From: Pontibaca salina | GTDB taxonomy: Bacteria; Pseudomonadota; Alphaproteobacteria; Rhodobacterales; Rhodobacteraceae | DNA length: 64,000 nucleotides | Reading direction: 5' to 3' | Assembly (NCBI RefSeq): GCF_016307205.1 | Contig: NZ_JAEIJD010000004.1 | Span: forward strand, 157,933 to 221,932 | Part shown: positions 34,024 through 43,400 of the stretch, piece by piece | How positions within the stretch are numbered: the first letter of the stretch is position 1 | Layout of the letters: every line of letters begins with the position of its first letter | Translations under genes and position numbers: made by a program | Notes under the pieces: generated by a model | What the model saw: only the letters and a program-made list of their open reading frames with translations | The model's database searches: none | Told to the model about the DNA's origin: nothing

Positions 34024-35541
34024 TCAGACATGCGCAACCTCCATCCCGTGCGCCCCGCCCATCATCAGCCCGATTTCCTCGATTTCCAAGCCGGCGGTGT
34101 CGCGCGGTTCGCTCAGCCGCCCTTCGTTCAAGGCGGCGAACCGGTCCGAGATCTCGATCAATTCGTCCAGATCCTGGCTGATGCAGATCACCGCCGCCCC
34201 TTGGGCCGCCAGATCTAGCAGTGCCTGTCGGATCGCCGCCGCGGCAGCCGCATCGACCCCCCAGGTCGGCTGGTTCACCACCAGCACCACGGGGCGCTGC
34301 AAAATCTCGCGCCCGATCACGAATTTCTGCAGATTACCCCCTGACAGCGCCCGCGCCACCGTATCTGGCCCCGGCGTGCGCACATCGAAGGCTTCGATGA
34401 TGCGGCGTGCAAACCCTTCGGCGGCGCGCCATTTCAGAAAGCCGGCTGTTGTCAGCCCCTCGCGCACCGAGCCGGTCAGCATCGCATTTTCGGTCAGGGT
34501 CATATCTGGCGCGGCGGCATGGCCGAGACGCTCTTCGGGGGCGCTCAGCAGCCCCAGATGCCGCCGCTCACCGGGCCGCAGGTGCCCAATCGGCTGCCCT
34601 AGCAGCTCAATCGCATCCGGCGGAGTTAAAATTTCGCCGGAAAGCGCGGCCAGCAATTCATCCTGTCCATTACCGGCGACCCCGCCGATGCCGACGATCT
34701 CGCCCTTGCACAGCGCAAGCGAGACGTTTTTCAGCGACGTCCCGAAGGCCGAGGGCGAGCGCACCGATAATCCGTCGATGCCAAGCACGACATCCCCCAC
34801 CGTGCGCCCGGCACCCAGCGGCGATCCGAATTCCCGCCCCACCATCAGTTCAGCCATCTCGCGCGCGGTTGTTTCCGACGGGGTGCATTCGCCCACCACC
34901 TTGCCCAGCCGCAGCACCGTCGCGTGATCGCACAAGGTTCGGATCTCTTCCAGCTTGTGACTGATATACAGGATCGCGGTGCCCTCGGCGGCCAGTTTGC
35001 GCAGGGTCCGAAACAGGATCTCCACCTCCTGCGGGGTCAGCACGCTGGTCGGCTCGTCCATGATCAATAGGGCCGGATCCTGCAAAAGGCAGCGGATGAT
35101 TTCGACCCGTTGCCGCTCTCCTGCCGACAGATCACCGACGATGCGCGATGGATCAAGCGGCAGGCCATAGGCCGTGCTGACCTCGTGGATGCGCCGCGCG
35201 AGATCGCTCATAGGGGGCGGGTTTTCCATGCCCAGCGTGATGTTCTCCGCCACGCTCAGCGCTTCAAAGAGCGAGAAATGCTGAAACACCATGGCGATGC
35301 CATCGGTCCGGGCGGCGCGTGGCTCGGGCGGCGCATAGCGCTGGCCGTTCAGCAACATCTGCCCTTGGTCGGGTTGCACCAGCCCATAGACCATTTTGAC
35401 CAGCGTGGATTTGCCGGCACCGTTCTCGCCCAGCAGGGCGTGAATCTGGCCGTTGTGGATGTCAAACGACACATCGTCATTCGCGACCACGCCGGGATAG
35501 GCCTTGGTAATGCCTTGAAGGCTGAGAAGCGGGGCGTTCAC
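34024..35541 (-). CDS. ABC transporter ATP-binding protein with two ATPase domains (nucleoside/purine importer)
   Basis: A 505-residue protein of the RbsA/YufO-like class with two tandem ATPase domains. The first is intact: Walker A LGENGAGKSTLV, signature LSAGERQRVEI, Walker B LLIMDEPTSVL. The second has the usual degenerate Walker A (GVAGNGQDEL), with signature LSGGNLQKFVIGREI. I start it at a GTG at 35541 that overlaps the xdhC stop (GTGA); the frame extends to 35652 only within xdhC. It powers import of the ligand bound by the BMP protein, probably xanthine, hypoxanthine or nucleosides. Confidence 0.87.
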   Translation of the reverse strand: MNAPLLSLQGITKAYPGVVANDDVSFDIHNGQIHALLGENGAGKSTLVKMVYGLVQPDQGQMLLNGQRYAPPEPRAARTDGIAMVFQHFSLFEALSVAENITLGMENPPPMSDLARRIHEVSTAYGLPLDPSRIVGDLSAGERQRVEIIRCLLQDPALLIMDEPTSVLTPQEVEILFRTLRKLAAEGTAILYISHKLEEIRTLCDHATVLRLGKVVGECTPSETTAREMAELMVGREFGSPLGAGRTVGDVVLGIDGLSVRSPSAFGTSLKNVSLALCKGEIVGIGGVAGNGQDELLAALSGEILTPPDAIELLGQPIGHLRPGERRHLGLLSAPEERLGHAAAPDMTLTENAMLTGSVREGLTTAGFLKWRAAEGFARRIIEAFDVRTPGPDTVARALSGGNLQKFVIGREILQRPVVLVVNQPTWGVDAAAAAAIRQALLDLAAQGAAVICISQDLDELIEISDRFAALNEGRLSEPRDTAGLEIEEIGLMMGGAHGMEVAHV

Positions 35542-36476
35542 GCGGTCTTGTCCTCTCGGCGGATTTCGCGGTGTGGGTTCAGCAATTCGCTGGCAACGCC
35601 GATGGCGATGGCCTGCGGATGCTTGCCTAGCGATGGGACGCCGATCGGGCAAGTGATGCGTGCGATTGCCGCGCGCTCATGTCCAAGCGACACCAGCCGC
35701 GACCGGAACCGCGCCCATTTGGATTTCGACCCGATCAGACCGGCAAAGCCAAAGCCATGCCCCAGCAGCCGGTGGCACAGTTCCAGATCCAGTGCATGCG
35801 AATAGGTCAAGATCAGATGATCCGCGTGGGTCGGCGCATGGGCCACCAACTCCCCCGGCGCGGCGGCAGGTACCACCATCACGCCAGGAGGCACCCGTTC
35901 GGGAAAGCGTTCGGGTGCCGTATCCACCCAGATGATTGCAAAATCCGGCAAAGGCGCCAGAACATCGACCAGCGCCCGCCCCACATGGCCCGCGCCCCAG
36001 ATCCACAATGCGCGCTGCGGATGGTGCACCGGCTCGATCATCCAGCCCTCGATCAGTTGCGACGGCAAAACAATCCCTTGTCCTCGTGCCTGCGCTAGCA
36101 GGCGGCGCACGGCCAGTGGCATCGCGCCAGCACTCGCGCCACGCACCGGGCGGGCGATCACCTCGCTGTCCAGCGCATCCACGGCGGCAGTATCATAGAT
36201 TTCGCTCAACAAGGTCACCGCGCCGCCGCAACATTGCCCCAGATCCGGGCCAAGTGCATGTTTGCTGAGCCGCGTGCCGATCAGGTGGCGCGCCGTCTCT
36301 ATCGCCTCATATTCCAGCGCCCCACCGCCGATCGTGCCGGCTTGTCCGCCCTCCCAGACCAGCATTGCCGTGCCCACCTCGCGCGGGGACGAGCCGCGCA
36401 GGCTTGCGATCACCACGCGAACCACGCGGCCATGCCGCGCCACGGCGGCGCGCAGGGCGGCAACGTCAAAACCCAT
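35538..36476 (-). CDS. xdhC: Xanthine dehydrogenase accessory protein XdhC
   Basis: About 312 residues from the ATG at 36476, which follows CAGGTG. XdhC binds the molybdenum cofactor, aids its sulfuration and inserts it into XdhB. The N-terminal domain has VVIASLRGSSPREVGTAMLV and GTIGGGALEYEAIE, with a cysteine pair in GQCCGGAV. A Rossmann domain follows (LWIWGAGHVGRALVDVL), and the family ends with GLIGSKSKWARFRSRL and CPIGVPSLGKHPQAIAIGVA. It overlaps the end of xdhB by 11 bp and the ATPase gene by 4 bp. Confidence 0.9.
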   Translation of the reverse strand: MGFDVAALRAAVARHGRVVRVVIASLRGSSPREVGTAMLVWEGGQAGTIGGGALEYEAIETARHLIGTRLSKHALGPDLGQCCGGAVTLLSEIYDTAAVDALDSEVIARPVRGASAGAMPLAVRRLLAQARGQGIVLPSQLIEGWMIEPVHHPQRALWIWGAGHVGRALVDVLAPLPDFAIIWVDTAPERFPERVPPGVMVVPAAAPGELVAHAPTHADHLILTYSHALDLELCHRLLGHGFGFAGLIGSKSKWARFRSRLVSLGHERAAIARITCPIGVPSLGKHPQAIAIGVASELLNPHREIRREDKTA

Positions 36477-38880
36477 CGCGCACCTGCTGAATCGTTGCCC
36501 AGACCCGCTCGGGCGTTGCCGGCGCGTCAAGCGCGGGATAGGCGGTGCCACAGGAGGCGATGGCATCGCTGATCGCCAGAAAGGCCGAAATCCCCAACAT
36601 CAGGGGGGGCTCGCCCACCGCCTTTGAGCGATAGATCGTGTCTTCGCGATTCTGCCCGTCCCACAGCGCCACATTGAAAATATCGGGCCGGTCGGAACAG
36701 GCCGGGATCTTGTAGGTGCTCGGCGCATGGGTGCGCAGGGCACCGCGCTCGTCCCAAACCAGTTCCTCGCTGGTCAGCCAACCCGCGCCTTGCACGAACC
36801 CGCCCTCGATCTGGCCGATATCGATGGCCGGGTTCAGCGATTCGCCGCAATCGTGCAGGATGTCGACGCGCAATAGCCGGTGCTCGCCCGTTAACGTATC
36901 GACGGCCACCTCGCTGACCGCAGCTCCATGGGCGAAATAGAAAAACGGTCGTCCTTGCCCGCGCACCCGGTCCCATTCCAGCCCCGGCGTGCGGTAGAAC
37001 CCGGTGGCGGACAGGCTGACCCGACCCATATAGGCCAGCCCGACCGCCTGGGCGAAATCGTAGATCTCGCCGCCCACCTGCACCTGTTCGTTGGCAAAGA
37101 TCACGCTGCGCGGGTCGGCCTGATGCCGCGCCGCAAGGAATATGGCGATACGGTTGCGGATCGTGTCGCAGGCGGCGCGCACTGCCATGCCGTTCAGATC
37201 GCTGCCCGACGATGCGGCGGTGGCCGAAGTATTGGGCACCTTGCCGGTATCGGTCGCGGTGATGCGGATATGTTCCTGCCCAACACCGAAGCGGCTGGCG
37301 GCCACCTGCGCGACCTTCTGGTGCAGGCCCTGTCCCATCTCGGTGCCGCCGTGATTGAGATGAATCGAACCGTCCTGATAGACGTGGACCAGCGCCCCCG
37401 CCTGGTTGAGATGGGTCAGCGTGAAGGAGATCCCGAACTTCACCGGCGCAAGGCCGATACCACGCCGGATCACGCCGCCGCGCGCATTCCAATCCCGCAC
37501 CGCCTTGCGCCGTGACAGATAAGCGCTGCTTTCCAACAGATCGCGGGTGATCCCGTGCAACTCAAAATCCGACACTTCCATGCCATAAGGCGTGGTCTGC
37601 GCTGAGGCCGGAACTGTCGGGCCCGCACCGCGCGGTTCTGCCGCCAGTGCCCCGCGCGAGGCCAGATCGGGTGCACTGCCCGCTGTTTCTTCTTGCAGGG
37701 AAATATCCCCGCCGGAGGCACCCGCAGCCGCTGCATGCGCCTCGGCATAATAATTGCGCACCCGTACCGCCACCGGGTCCTGCCCCAGATGATGCGCGAT
37801 ATGATCCAGCACCCGCTCGATCCCCAGCACCCCTTGCGGCCCGCCAAAGCCGCGAAAGGCGGTGGCGCTTTGCATATTGGTGCGCAGCCGGTGGCTTTCG
37901 ATGCGGCAGGCGGGCAACAGATAGGCGTTGTCGGCATGTAGCATCGCGCGGTCGGCGACCGGCAGCGACAAATCCTGGCTCCAGCCGCAGCGGGTATAGT
38001 GCATGAACTCGACGCCATGGATGCGCCCCTCATCGTCGAAACCAGCGCGGTAGGTGATGCGGAAATCGTGCCGCTTGCCAGTGATCACCATGTCGTCGTC
38101 GCGGTCATAGCGCATCTTGCAGGCGCGCCCGGTCACCTTGGCTGCCACCGCACAGGCCACGGCCAGGGCGTTGGCCTGGCTTTCCTTGCCGCCAAAGCCG
38201 CCGCCCATGCGCCGGGTCTCGACACGGACGCCATGCATTGGCACGCCGATCGCATCGGCCACCTTGTGCTGAACCTCGGTCGGGTGCTGGGTGCTGGACA
38301 GCACGACCATGTCGCCATTGTCTTGCGGCAGCGCCAGCGCGGCTTGGCCTTCCAGATAGAAATGCTCCTGCCCGCCCATCTCAATCCTGCCTTCGATGAT
38401 ATGTGGGGCGGCTTTGATTGCGGTGCGCGCATCGCCTTTTTGCCAGATGCGCGGCCCCTCCTCGAAGCGGCTATTCGCGGCCAGCGCGTCTTCGATGGTC
38501 AGGATTGGCTTTTGCGCCACGATCTCGACCCGCGCCAGCCGCGCGGCGCGGCGGGCGAGGAGATGGCTCTCGGCCACCACCAGAAACAGGGGCTGGCCGG
38601 CGTAATGCACCGCCCCTTGCGCCAAAAGCGGCTCATCATGGGCGGAGGGGGAAGTGTCGGCTTCGAACGGCAAATCCTGCGCCGTCAGCACCGCGACCAC
38701 GCCGGGGGCACTGCGCACCTTTGAGAGATCCAGTGCCGACAGCGCGCCGCGGGCGACATCGGACAGGCCAAAGCACAGATATAGGCAATCGGCGGGCGCG
38801 GGGATGTCATCGACATAGCGCGCAGCGCCGGTCACATGCAGGCGGGCGGAATCGTGGGGCAGGGGTTTGCCGACGCTCAT
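36466..38880 (-). CDS. xdhB: Xanthine dehydrogenase molybdenum-binding subunit XdhB
   Basis: An 804-residue molybdopterin subunit that oxidises hypoxanthine and xanthine toward urate. Family motifs: KPLPHDSARLHVTGAARYVDD at the start, GQEHFYLEGQAALA, RRMGGGFGGKESQA, FRGFGGPQGVLGIE, GTEMGQGLHQKVAQVA and KAVGEPPLMLG (the active-site glutamate). The start at 38880 overlaps the xdhA stop (ATGA); the frame runs on to 39219 only across xdhA. It is longer than the 777 residues I recall for Rhodobacter capsulatus: about 45 extra residues lie between NYYAEA and QTTPYGMEV (about 380-430), beginning with a translated copy of a dispersed repeat at 37686-37722. Confidence 0.93.
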   Translation of the reverse strand: MSVGKPLPHDSARLHVTGAARYVDDIPAPADCLYLCFGLSDVARGALSALDLSKVRSAPGVVAVLTAQDLPFEADTSPSAHDEPLLAQGAVHYAGQPLFLVVAESHLLARRAARLARVEIVAQKPILTIEDALAANSRFEEGPRIWQKGDARTAIKAAPHIIEGRIEMGGQEHFYLEGQAALALPQDNGDMVVLSSTQHPTEVQHKVADAIGVPMHGVRVETRRMGGGFGGKESQANALAVACAVAAKVTGRACKMRYDRDDDMVITGKRHDFRITYRAGFDDEGRIHGVEFMHYTRCGWSQDLSLPVADRAMLHADNAYLLPACRIESHRLRTNMQSATAFRGFGGPQGVLGIERVLDHIAHHLGQDPVAVRVRNYYAEAHAAAAGASGGDISLQEETAGSAPDLASRGALAAEPRGAGPTVPASAQTTPYGMEVSDFELHGITRDLLESSAYLSRRKAVRDWNARGGVIRRGIGLAPVKFGISFTLTHLNQAGALVHVYQDGSIHLNHGGTEMGQGLHQKVAQVAASRFGVGQEHIRITATDTGKVPNTSATAASSGSDLNGMAVRAACDTIRNRIAIFLAARHQADPRSVIFANEQVQVGGEIYDFAQAVGLAYMGRVSLSATGFYRTPGLEWDRVRGQGRPFFYFAHGAAVSEVAVDTLTGEHRLLRVDILHDCGESLNPAIDIGQIEGGFVQGAGWLTSEELVWDERGALRTHAPSTYKIPACSDRPDIFNVALWDGQNREDTIYRSKAVGEPPLMLGISAFLAISDAIASCGTAYPALDAPATPERVWATIQQVRDGF
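37686..37722 (-). repeat. Dispersed repeat copy inside xdhB
   Basis: On the minus strand the sequence runs GGTGCCTCCGGCGGGGATAT then TTCCCTGCAAGAAGAAA, matching the intergenic copies (GCCTCCGGCGGGGGTATTT, AGAAAGAAG). It is read in frame as the peptide GASGGDISLQEE, at about residues 387-398 of XdhB, at the start of an insertion relative to relatives. Confidence 0.65.
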
Positions 38881-40280
38881 GGTAAAACCTCCCGCACCGA
38901 GGCGGTTTCCCCCATGTCCTCGGCGAAATAGCGCGCCAGCAGGGCGCGCGCGCCTTCCAGACGATAAAGGGCCGAAGCGCGCATGTCTGACAAAGGGGAG
39001 AAATCGGCGTCGAAAGCTTGCTGCGCGGCGGTGATGGTGCTTTTGCACCAGCTTTGACCGATGAGGGCGGTTTCGACATGGGTCGCGCGTTTGGGGATCC
39101 CCGCCATGCCGCCAAAGGCGATGCGGGCATCTGCGACCGCGCCGTTCTCGACCGTGATATTGAAACAGCCGCAGACTGCCGAGATATCCTGGTCGAAACG
39201 TTTTGACAGCTTGTAGCATTTCACTCGGTCGGGCCGCCGCGGGAAACTCACTGCTTCGACGAATTCACCCGGCGCGCGATCCTGTTTGCCGTATTCAAGA
39301 AAGAAGTCCTGAAGCGGGATCTCGCGGCGGCTCTCGCCCTGGCGCAGATGCAGCGTTGCGCCGAGCGCGATCAGGGCGGGCGGGTTGTCTCCGATGGGAG
39401 AGCCATTTGCGATATTGCCGCCGACCGTCGCCGCGCCCCGGACCTGAACCGAACCATAGCGGCGGATCAGTTCGCCATAGGAGGCGTGCAGCGGCTGCAT
39501 GGCCTTGGCCATGGTGTTCATATCCACCATGGCGCCGATGCGCACCGTATGCTCGCCGATTTCGATGTGTTTCAGATCCTCGCAGCCATCCAGAAAGATC
39601 AGCGGGTGCAGATCGCGCAACTGTTTGGTGACCCAGAGCCCGACATCGGTGGCTCCGGCGATCAATGTGGCGCTTGGCTGTTCAAGATATAGCGCGGCAA
39701 GCTCGTCGGCGCTGTGTGGGCGGAAATGTTGCCCCGCGGGGGGCTGTCTGCCCCCCGCACCCCCCGCGGATATTTCCGGCAAGAAGAAGGATTTGTCGCT
39801 TTCCATCCAGTCGGGAACGGGCTTTTTGGCCGCTGCTTCGGCGGCGCGGATGATCGGGGCATAGCCGGTGCAACGGCAAAGATTTCCGGCCAGTTGCAGA
39901 TCATGGTCGCGGGCGCCATTCAGATGCGCGGTGGCCATCGCGACGATGAAGCCGGGCGTGCAGAAGCCGCACTGGCTGCCGTGATGGTCAATCATGGCCT
40001 GCTGCACCGGGTGCAGGCTGCCATCGGGCGCGGCGATGCCCTCAATCGTGCGCACTGCCTTGCCGTGGAGTTGCGGCAGGAACAGGATACAGGCATTGAG
40101 AGCACGCGCGCCGCGTGAGTCGATAACCATGACGCTGCAGGCACCGCAATCGCCTTCGTTGCAGCCTTCCTTGGTGCCGGTCAGGCGCCGTTCCTCACGC
40201 AGCCAATCGAGCAGAGTCGTCGTGGGCGGGACCTGTGACAGAGTGACAGTCTCTCCGTTCAGAAGAAACGTTATGTCCAT
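38877..40280 (-). CDS. xdhA: Xanthine dehydrogenase iron-sulfur/FAD subunit XdhA
   Basis: A 467-residue electron-transfer subunit. The N-terminal 2Fe-2S domains show CNEGDCGACSVMV with the further cysteine in NACILFL, and CGFCTPGF with CRCTGY. The FAD domain (about 185-460) has TLIAGATDVGLWVTKQ, TVGGNIANGSPIGDNPPAL and AFGGMAGIPKRAT. Electrons pass from XdhB through these clusters to FAD and NAD. It is the first gene of the seven-gene operon. The linker between iron-sulfur and FAD domains (about 164-183) is a translated, antisense copy of the dispersed repeat at 39731-39790. Confidence 0.93.
   Translation of the reverse strand: MDITFLLNGETVTLSQVPPTTTLLDWLREERRLTGTKEGCNEGDCGACSVMVIDSRGARALNACILFLPQLHGKAVRTIEGIAAPDGSLHPVQQAMIDHHGSQCGFCTPGFIVAMATAHLNGARDHDLQLAGNLCRCTGYAPIIRAAEAAAKKPVPDWMESDKSFFLPEISAGGAGGRQPPAGQHFRPHSADELAALYLEQPSATLIAGATDVGLWVTKQLRDLHPLIFLDGCEDLKHIEIGEHTVRIGAMVDMNTMAKAMQPLHASYGELIRRYGSVQVRGAATVGGNIANGSPIGDNPPALIALGATLHLRQGESRREIPLQDFFLEYGKQDRAPGEFVEAVSFPRRPDRVKCYKLSKRFDQDISAVCGCFNITVENGAVADARIAFGGMAGIPKRATHVETALIGQSWCKSTITAAQQAFDADFSPLSDMRASALYRLEGARALLARYFAEDMGETASVREVLP
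39731..39790 (+). repeat. Dispersed repeat copy with hairpin inside xdhA
   Basis: GCGGGGGGC (39736-39744) pairs with GCCCCCCGC (39750-39758), followed by CCCCGCGGATATTTCCGGCA then AGAAGAAGG. The GC-rich hairpin plus GGATATTT...AAGAAGAAG layout is what I recall from intergenic repeats in Rhodobacterales. Here it lies within xdhA, opposite to its coding strand, and encodes the inter-domain linker. Confidence 0.65.
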
Positions 40281-40491
40281 TTCCGCAAACCCGTCGCGTT
40301 ACCCTTGAACCCAGTAATGCCGGACCTTCGATGCGACGTAGAAGGACGGCGGGTTGTGCCTAATCTTGAGGTTAGAAAGAATTTGGGCGTACTGGCAAGC
40401 TAAAGCTGCTCTGCGCTGCGGCATCGCAATATCGGAAGGTGCGGCGCGTAGGGCTATTTCCAGCGCAGACAGAGTGGGCTAGCTATCAGGT
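40281..40491. promoter_or_regulatory. Divergent promoter region between xdhA and dnaE
   Basis: This 211-bp spacer separates the divergent xdh operon and dnaE and must hold both promoters. I could not pick convincing -35/-10 pairs. No open reading frame of note. Confidence 0.4.
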
Positions 40492-43400
40492 ATGAGCAAT
40501 GATCCCCGATTCATTCACCTGCGGGTGCATACCGAATATTCGCTTTTGGAAGGGGCGGTGCGCCTGAAAGCCCTGCCTGATCTGTGCCGCAAGGCTGGCA
40601 TGCCCGCCGTCGCGATTACCGATGCCAATAACATGTTCGGCGCGCTGGAGTTTTCCGTGACCGCAAGCGCTGCCGGGATCCAGCCGATCATCGGCTGTCA
40701 GGTCGATCTGGCTTATTGGACGGTGCAGCCGGGCGAGCGGGCCAAAGACCCCGCGCGGCTGGTGTTGCTGGCGCAGTCGGAGGCAGGGTACGAGAACCTG
40801 ATGAAGCTGAACACCTGCCTTTACATTGGCAAGGAAGGGCAGTTGCCGCAAATATCACTCGCGGAACTGAAGGCGCATTCCGACGGCTTGATCTGCCTGA
40901 CGGGCGGGCCGAATGGGCCGGTGGGAATGTTGTTGCAGACGGGCCAGCGCGACGCGGCGCAAGCTTTGCTGGCGCGGCTGGCGGCGGCGTTTCCAGACCG
41001 GCTTTATGTCGAGTTGCAGCGCCATCCCGGCGAGGACGGTGCGCCCGAGGTTGAACGTCTGACCGAGCGAGGCCATGTCGAAATGGCCTATGAGATGGCG
41101 CTGCCGCTGGTGGCGACCAATGATGTCTATTTCCCCGATCCGGAAATGTATGAGGCACATGATGCGCTGATCTGCATTGCCGACGGCTCCTATGTGGATC
41201 AACAGCAGCCGCGGCGCCGCCTGACGCCGCAGCACTATTTCAAGACGCCACAGGAAATGGCCACGCTGTTCGCCGATCTGCCCGAAGCGGTGGAGAACAC
41301 CGTTGAAATTGCCCGCCGCTGTGCCTTCATGGCCTATCGGCGCGATCCGATCCTGCCGCGTTTCGCCGATGACGAGGTGAACGAGTTGCGCCGGCAGGCG
41401 CGCGCGGGTCTGGCAGCGCGGCTGGCGGTGATTCCGCACGCAGCGCCAGTCGAGGACTACGAAAAGCGGCTGGATTTCGAACTGGGCATCATCGAGGGCA
41501 TGGGCTTTCCCGGTTATTTCCTGATCGTTGCCGATTTTATCAAATGGGCCAAGGAACAGGATATTCTGGTGGGGCCGGGACGTGGCTCGGGCGCGGGGTC
41601 TCTGGTTGCCTATGCCCTGACCATCACCGATCTGGACCCGCTGCGCTATTCCCTGTTGTTCGAGCGGTTCTTGAACCCCGAGCGGGTCAGCATGCCCGAC
41701 TTTGACATCGATTTCTGCATGGATCGCCGCGAGGAGGTGATTCAATATGTGCAGGAGAAATATGGCCGTGACCGGGTCGGGCAGATCATCACCTTTGGGG
41801 CGCTGCTGTCCAAGGCCGCCGTGCGCGATATCGGCCGCGTGCTGCAAATGCCCTATGGGCAGGTGGATCGCCTGTCCAAGTTGATCCCGGTCGAGGGGGT
41901 CAAGCCGATGTCGATCTCGCGCGCGCTGACCGAAGAGCCGCGCCTGCGCGAAGAGGCCCGTAGCGAAGAGGTGGTCGAGCGCTTGTTGACCTATGGCCAG
42001 CAGGTTGAGGGGCTGTTGCGCAACGCGTCGACCCATGCCGCCGGTGTGGTGATCGGCGATCGGCCGCTGGATGCGCTGGTGCCGCTCTATCAGGATCCGC
42101 GTTCGGATATGCCGGCGACCCAGTTCAACATGAAATGGGTCGAGCAGGCCGGTCTGGTCAAGTTCGACTTTCTGGGGCTGAAAACCCTGACGGTGATTCA
42201 GAACGCGGTGGATCTGATCAAGGCGTCGGGGCGGCATCTGCATATCGCAGCGGACGGGCGACAGCTGTTCGAGCCGCCTGAGGGGCTGGAAGACGATATC
42301 GGTACCATCCCCTTGGATGATGAGGCCAGTTACAAGCTCTACGCGGCCGCGAAAACCGTGGCGGTGTTTCAGGTGGAATCCAGCGGCATGATGGATGCGC
42401 TGAAACGAATGCGGCCCACCTGCATCGAGGATATCGTCGCGCTGGTCGCACTTTACCGGCCCGGCCCGATGGAGAACATCCCGACCTATTGCGAGGTCAA
42501 GAACGGGCTGAAGAAGCGCGCCAGCGTTCACCCGCTGATCGATCATATCCTGGAAGAGACCCAGGGCATCATCGTCTATCAGGAACAGGTGATGCAGATC
42601 GCGCAGGAAATGGCCGGTTACAGCCTTGGCGGCGCCGACCTGCTGCGCCGCGCCATGGGTAAGAAAATCGCCGAGGAAATGGCGAAAGAGCGTCCCAAAT
42701 TCGAAAAGGGCGCGATGGAAAAGGGCGTGGACCAGAAAAAGGCGTCCGAAGTCTTTGACCTGTTGGAAAAATTCGCCAATTACGGGTTCAACAAATCACA
42801 CGCCGCTGCCTATGCGGTGGTCAGCTATCAGACCGCGTGGTTGAAGGCCAACCACCCGGTCGAGTTCATGGCCGGGGTGATGAACTGCGATATCCACCTG
42901 ACCGACAAGCTGGGCATCTATTTCGCCGAAGTCAAAAAGGGGCTGGGTCTGCCCTGGGTGCCGCCTTGTGTGAACCGCTCGGAGGCGACCTTTACCGTGG
43001 CCGATGGCGCACTGGTCTATGGGTTGGGCGCGCTGAAGAATGTCGGGCTCGATGCGATGCGGCTGATTACCCAAGGCCGGGCCGGCAAAGCCTTTACGAC
43101 GCTGTTCGATCTGGCCCGCCGGGTCGATCTCAAGCGCGTTGGTAAGCGGTCGATGGAGATGCTGGCGCGGGCCGGGGCGTTTGACGAACTGGACGGCAAT
43201 CGCCGCCGTGTGTTCGACAGTCTGGACGCGCTGGTGGCCTATTCGGCGGCGGTGCACGAGCAGCGCAATTCAAACCAGGTGTCACTGTTTGGTGAGGCAG
43301 GCGACGACCTGCCCGAGCCCCGCATGGCGCGCGCACCGGATTGGTTGCCGGCCGAGCGCTTGGCCGAAGAGTTCAAGGCGGTCGGATTTTATCTGTCCGG

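Noticed and set aside
40855..42546. 563-codon open frame antisense to dnaE
   Set aside because: No motif, no ribosome binding site, and it lies fully inside dnaE.
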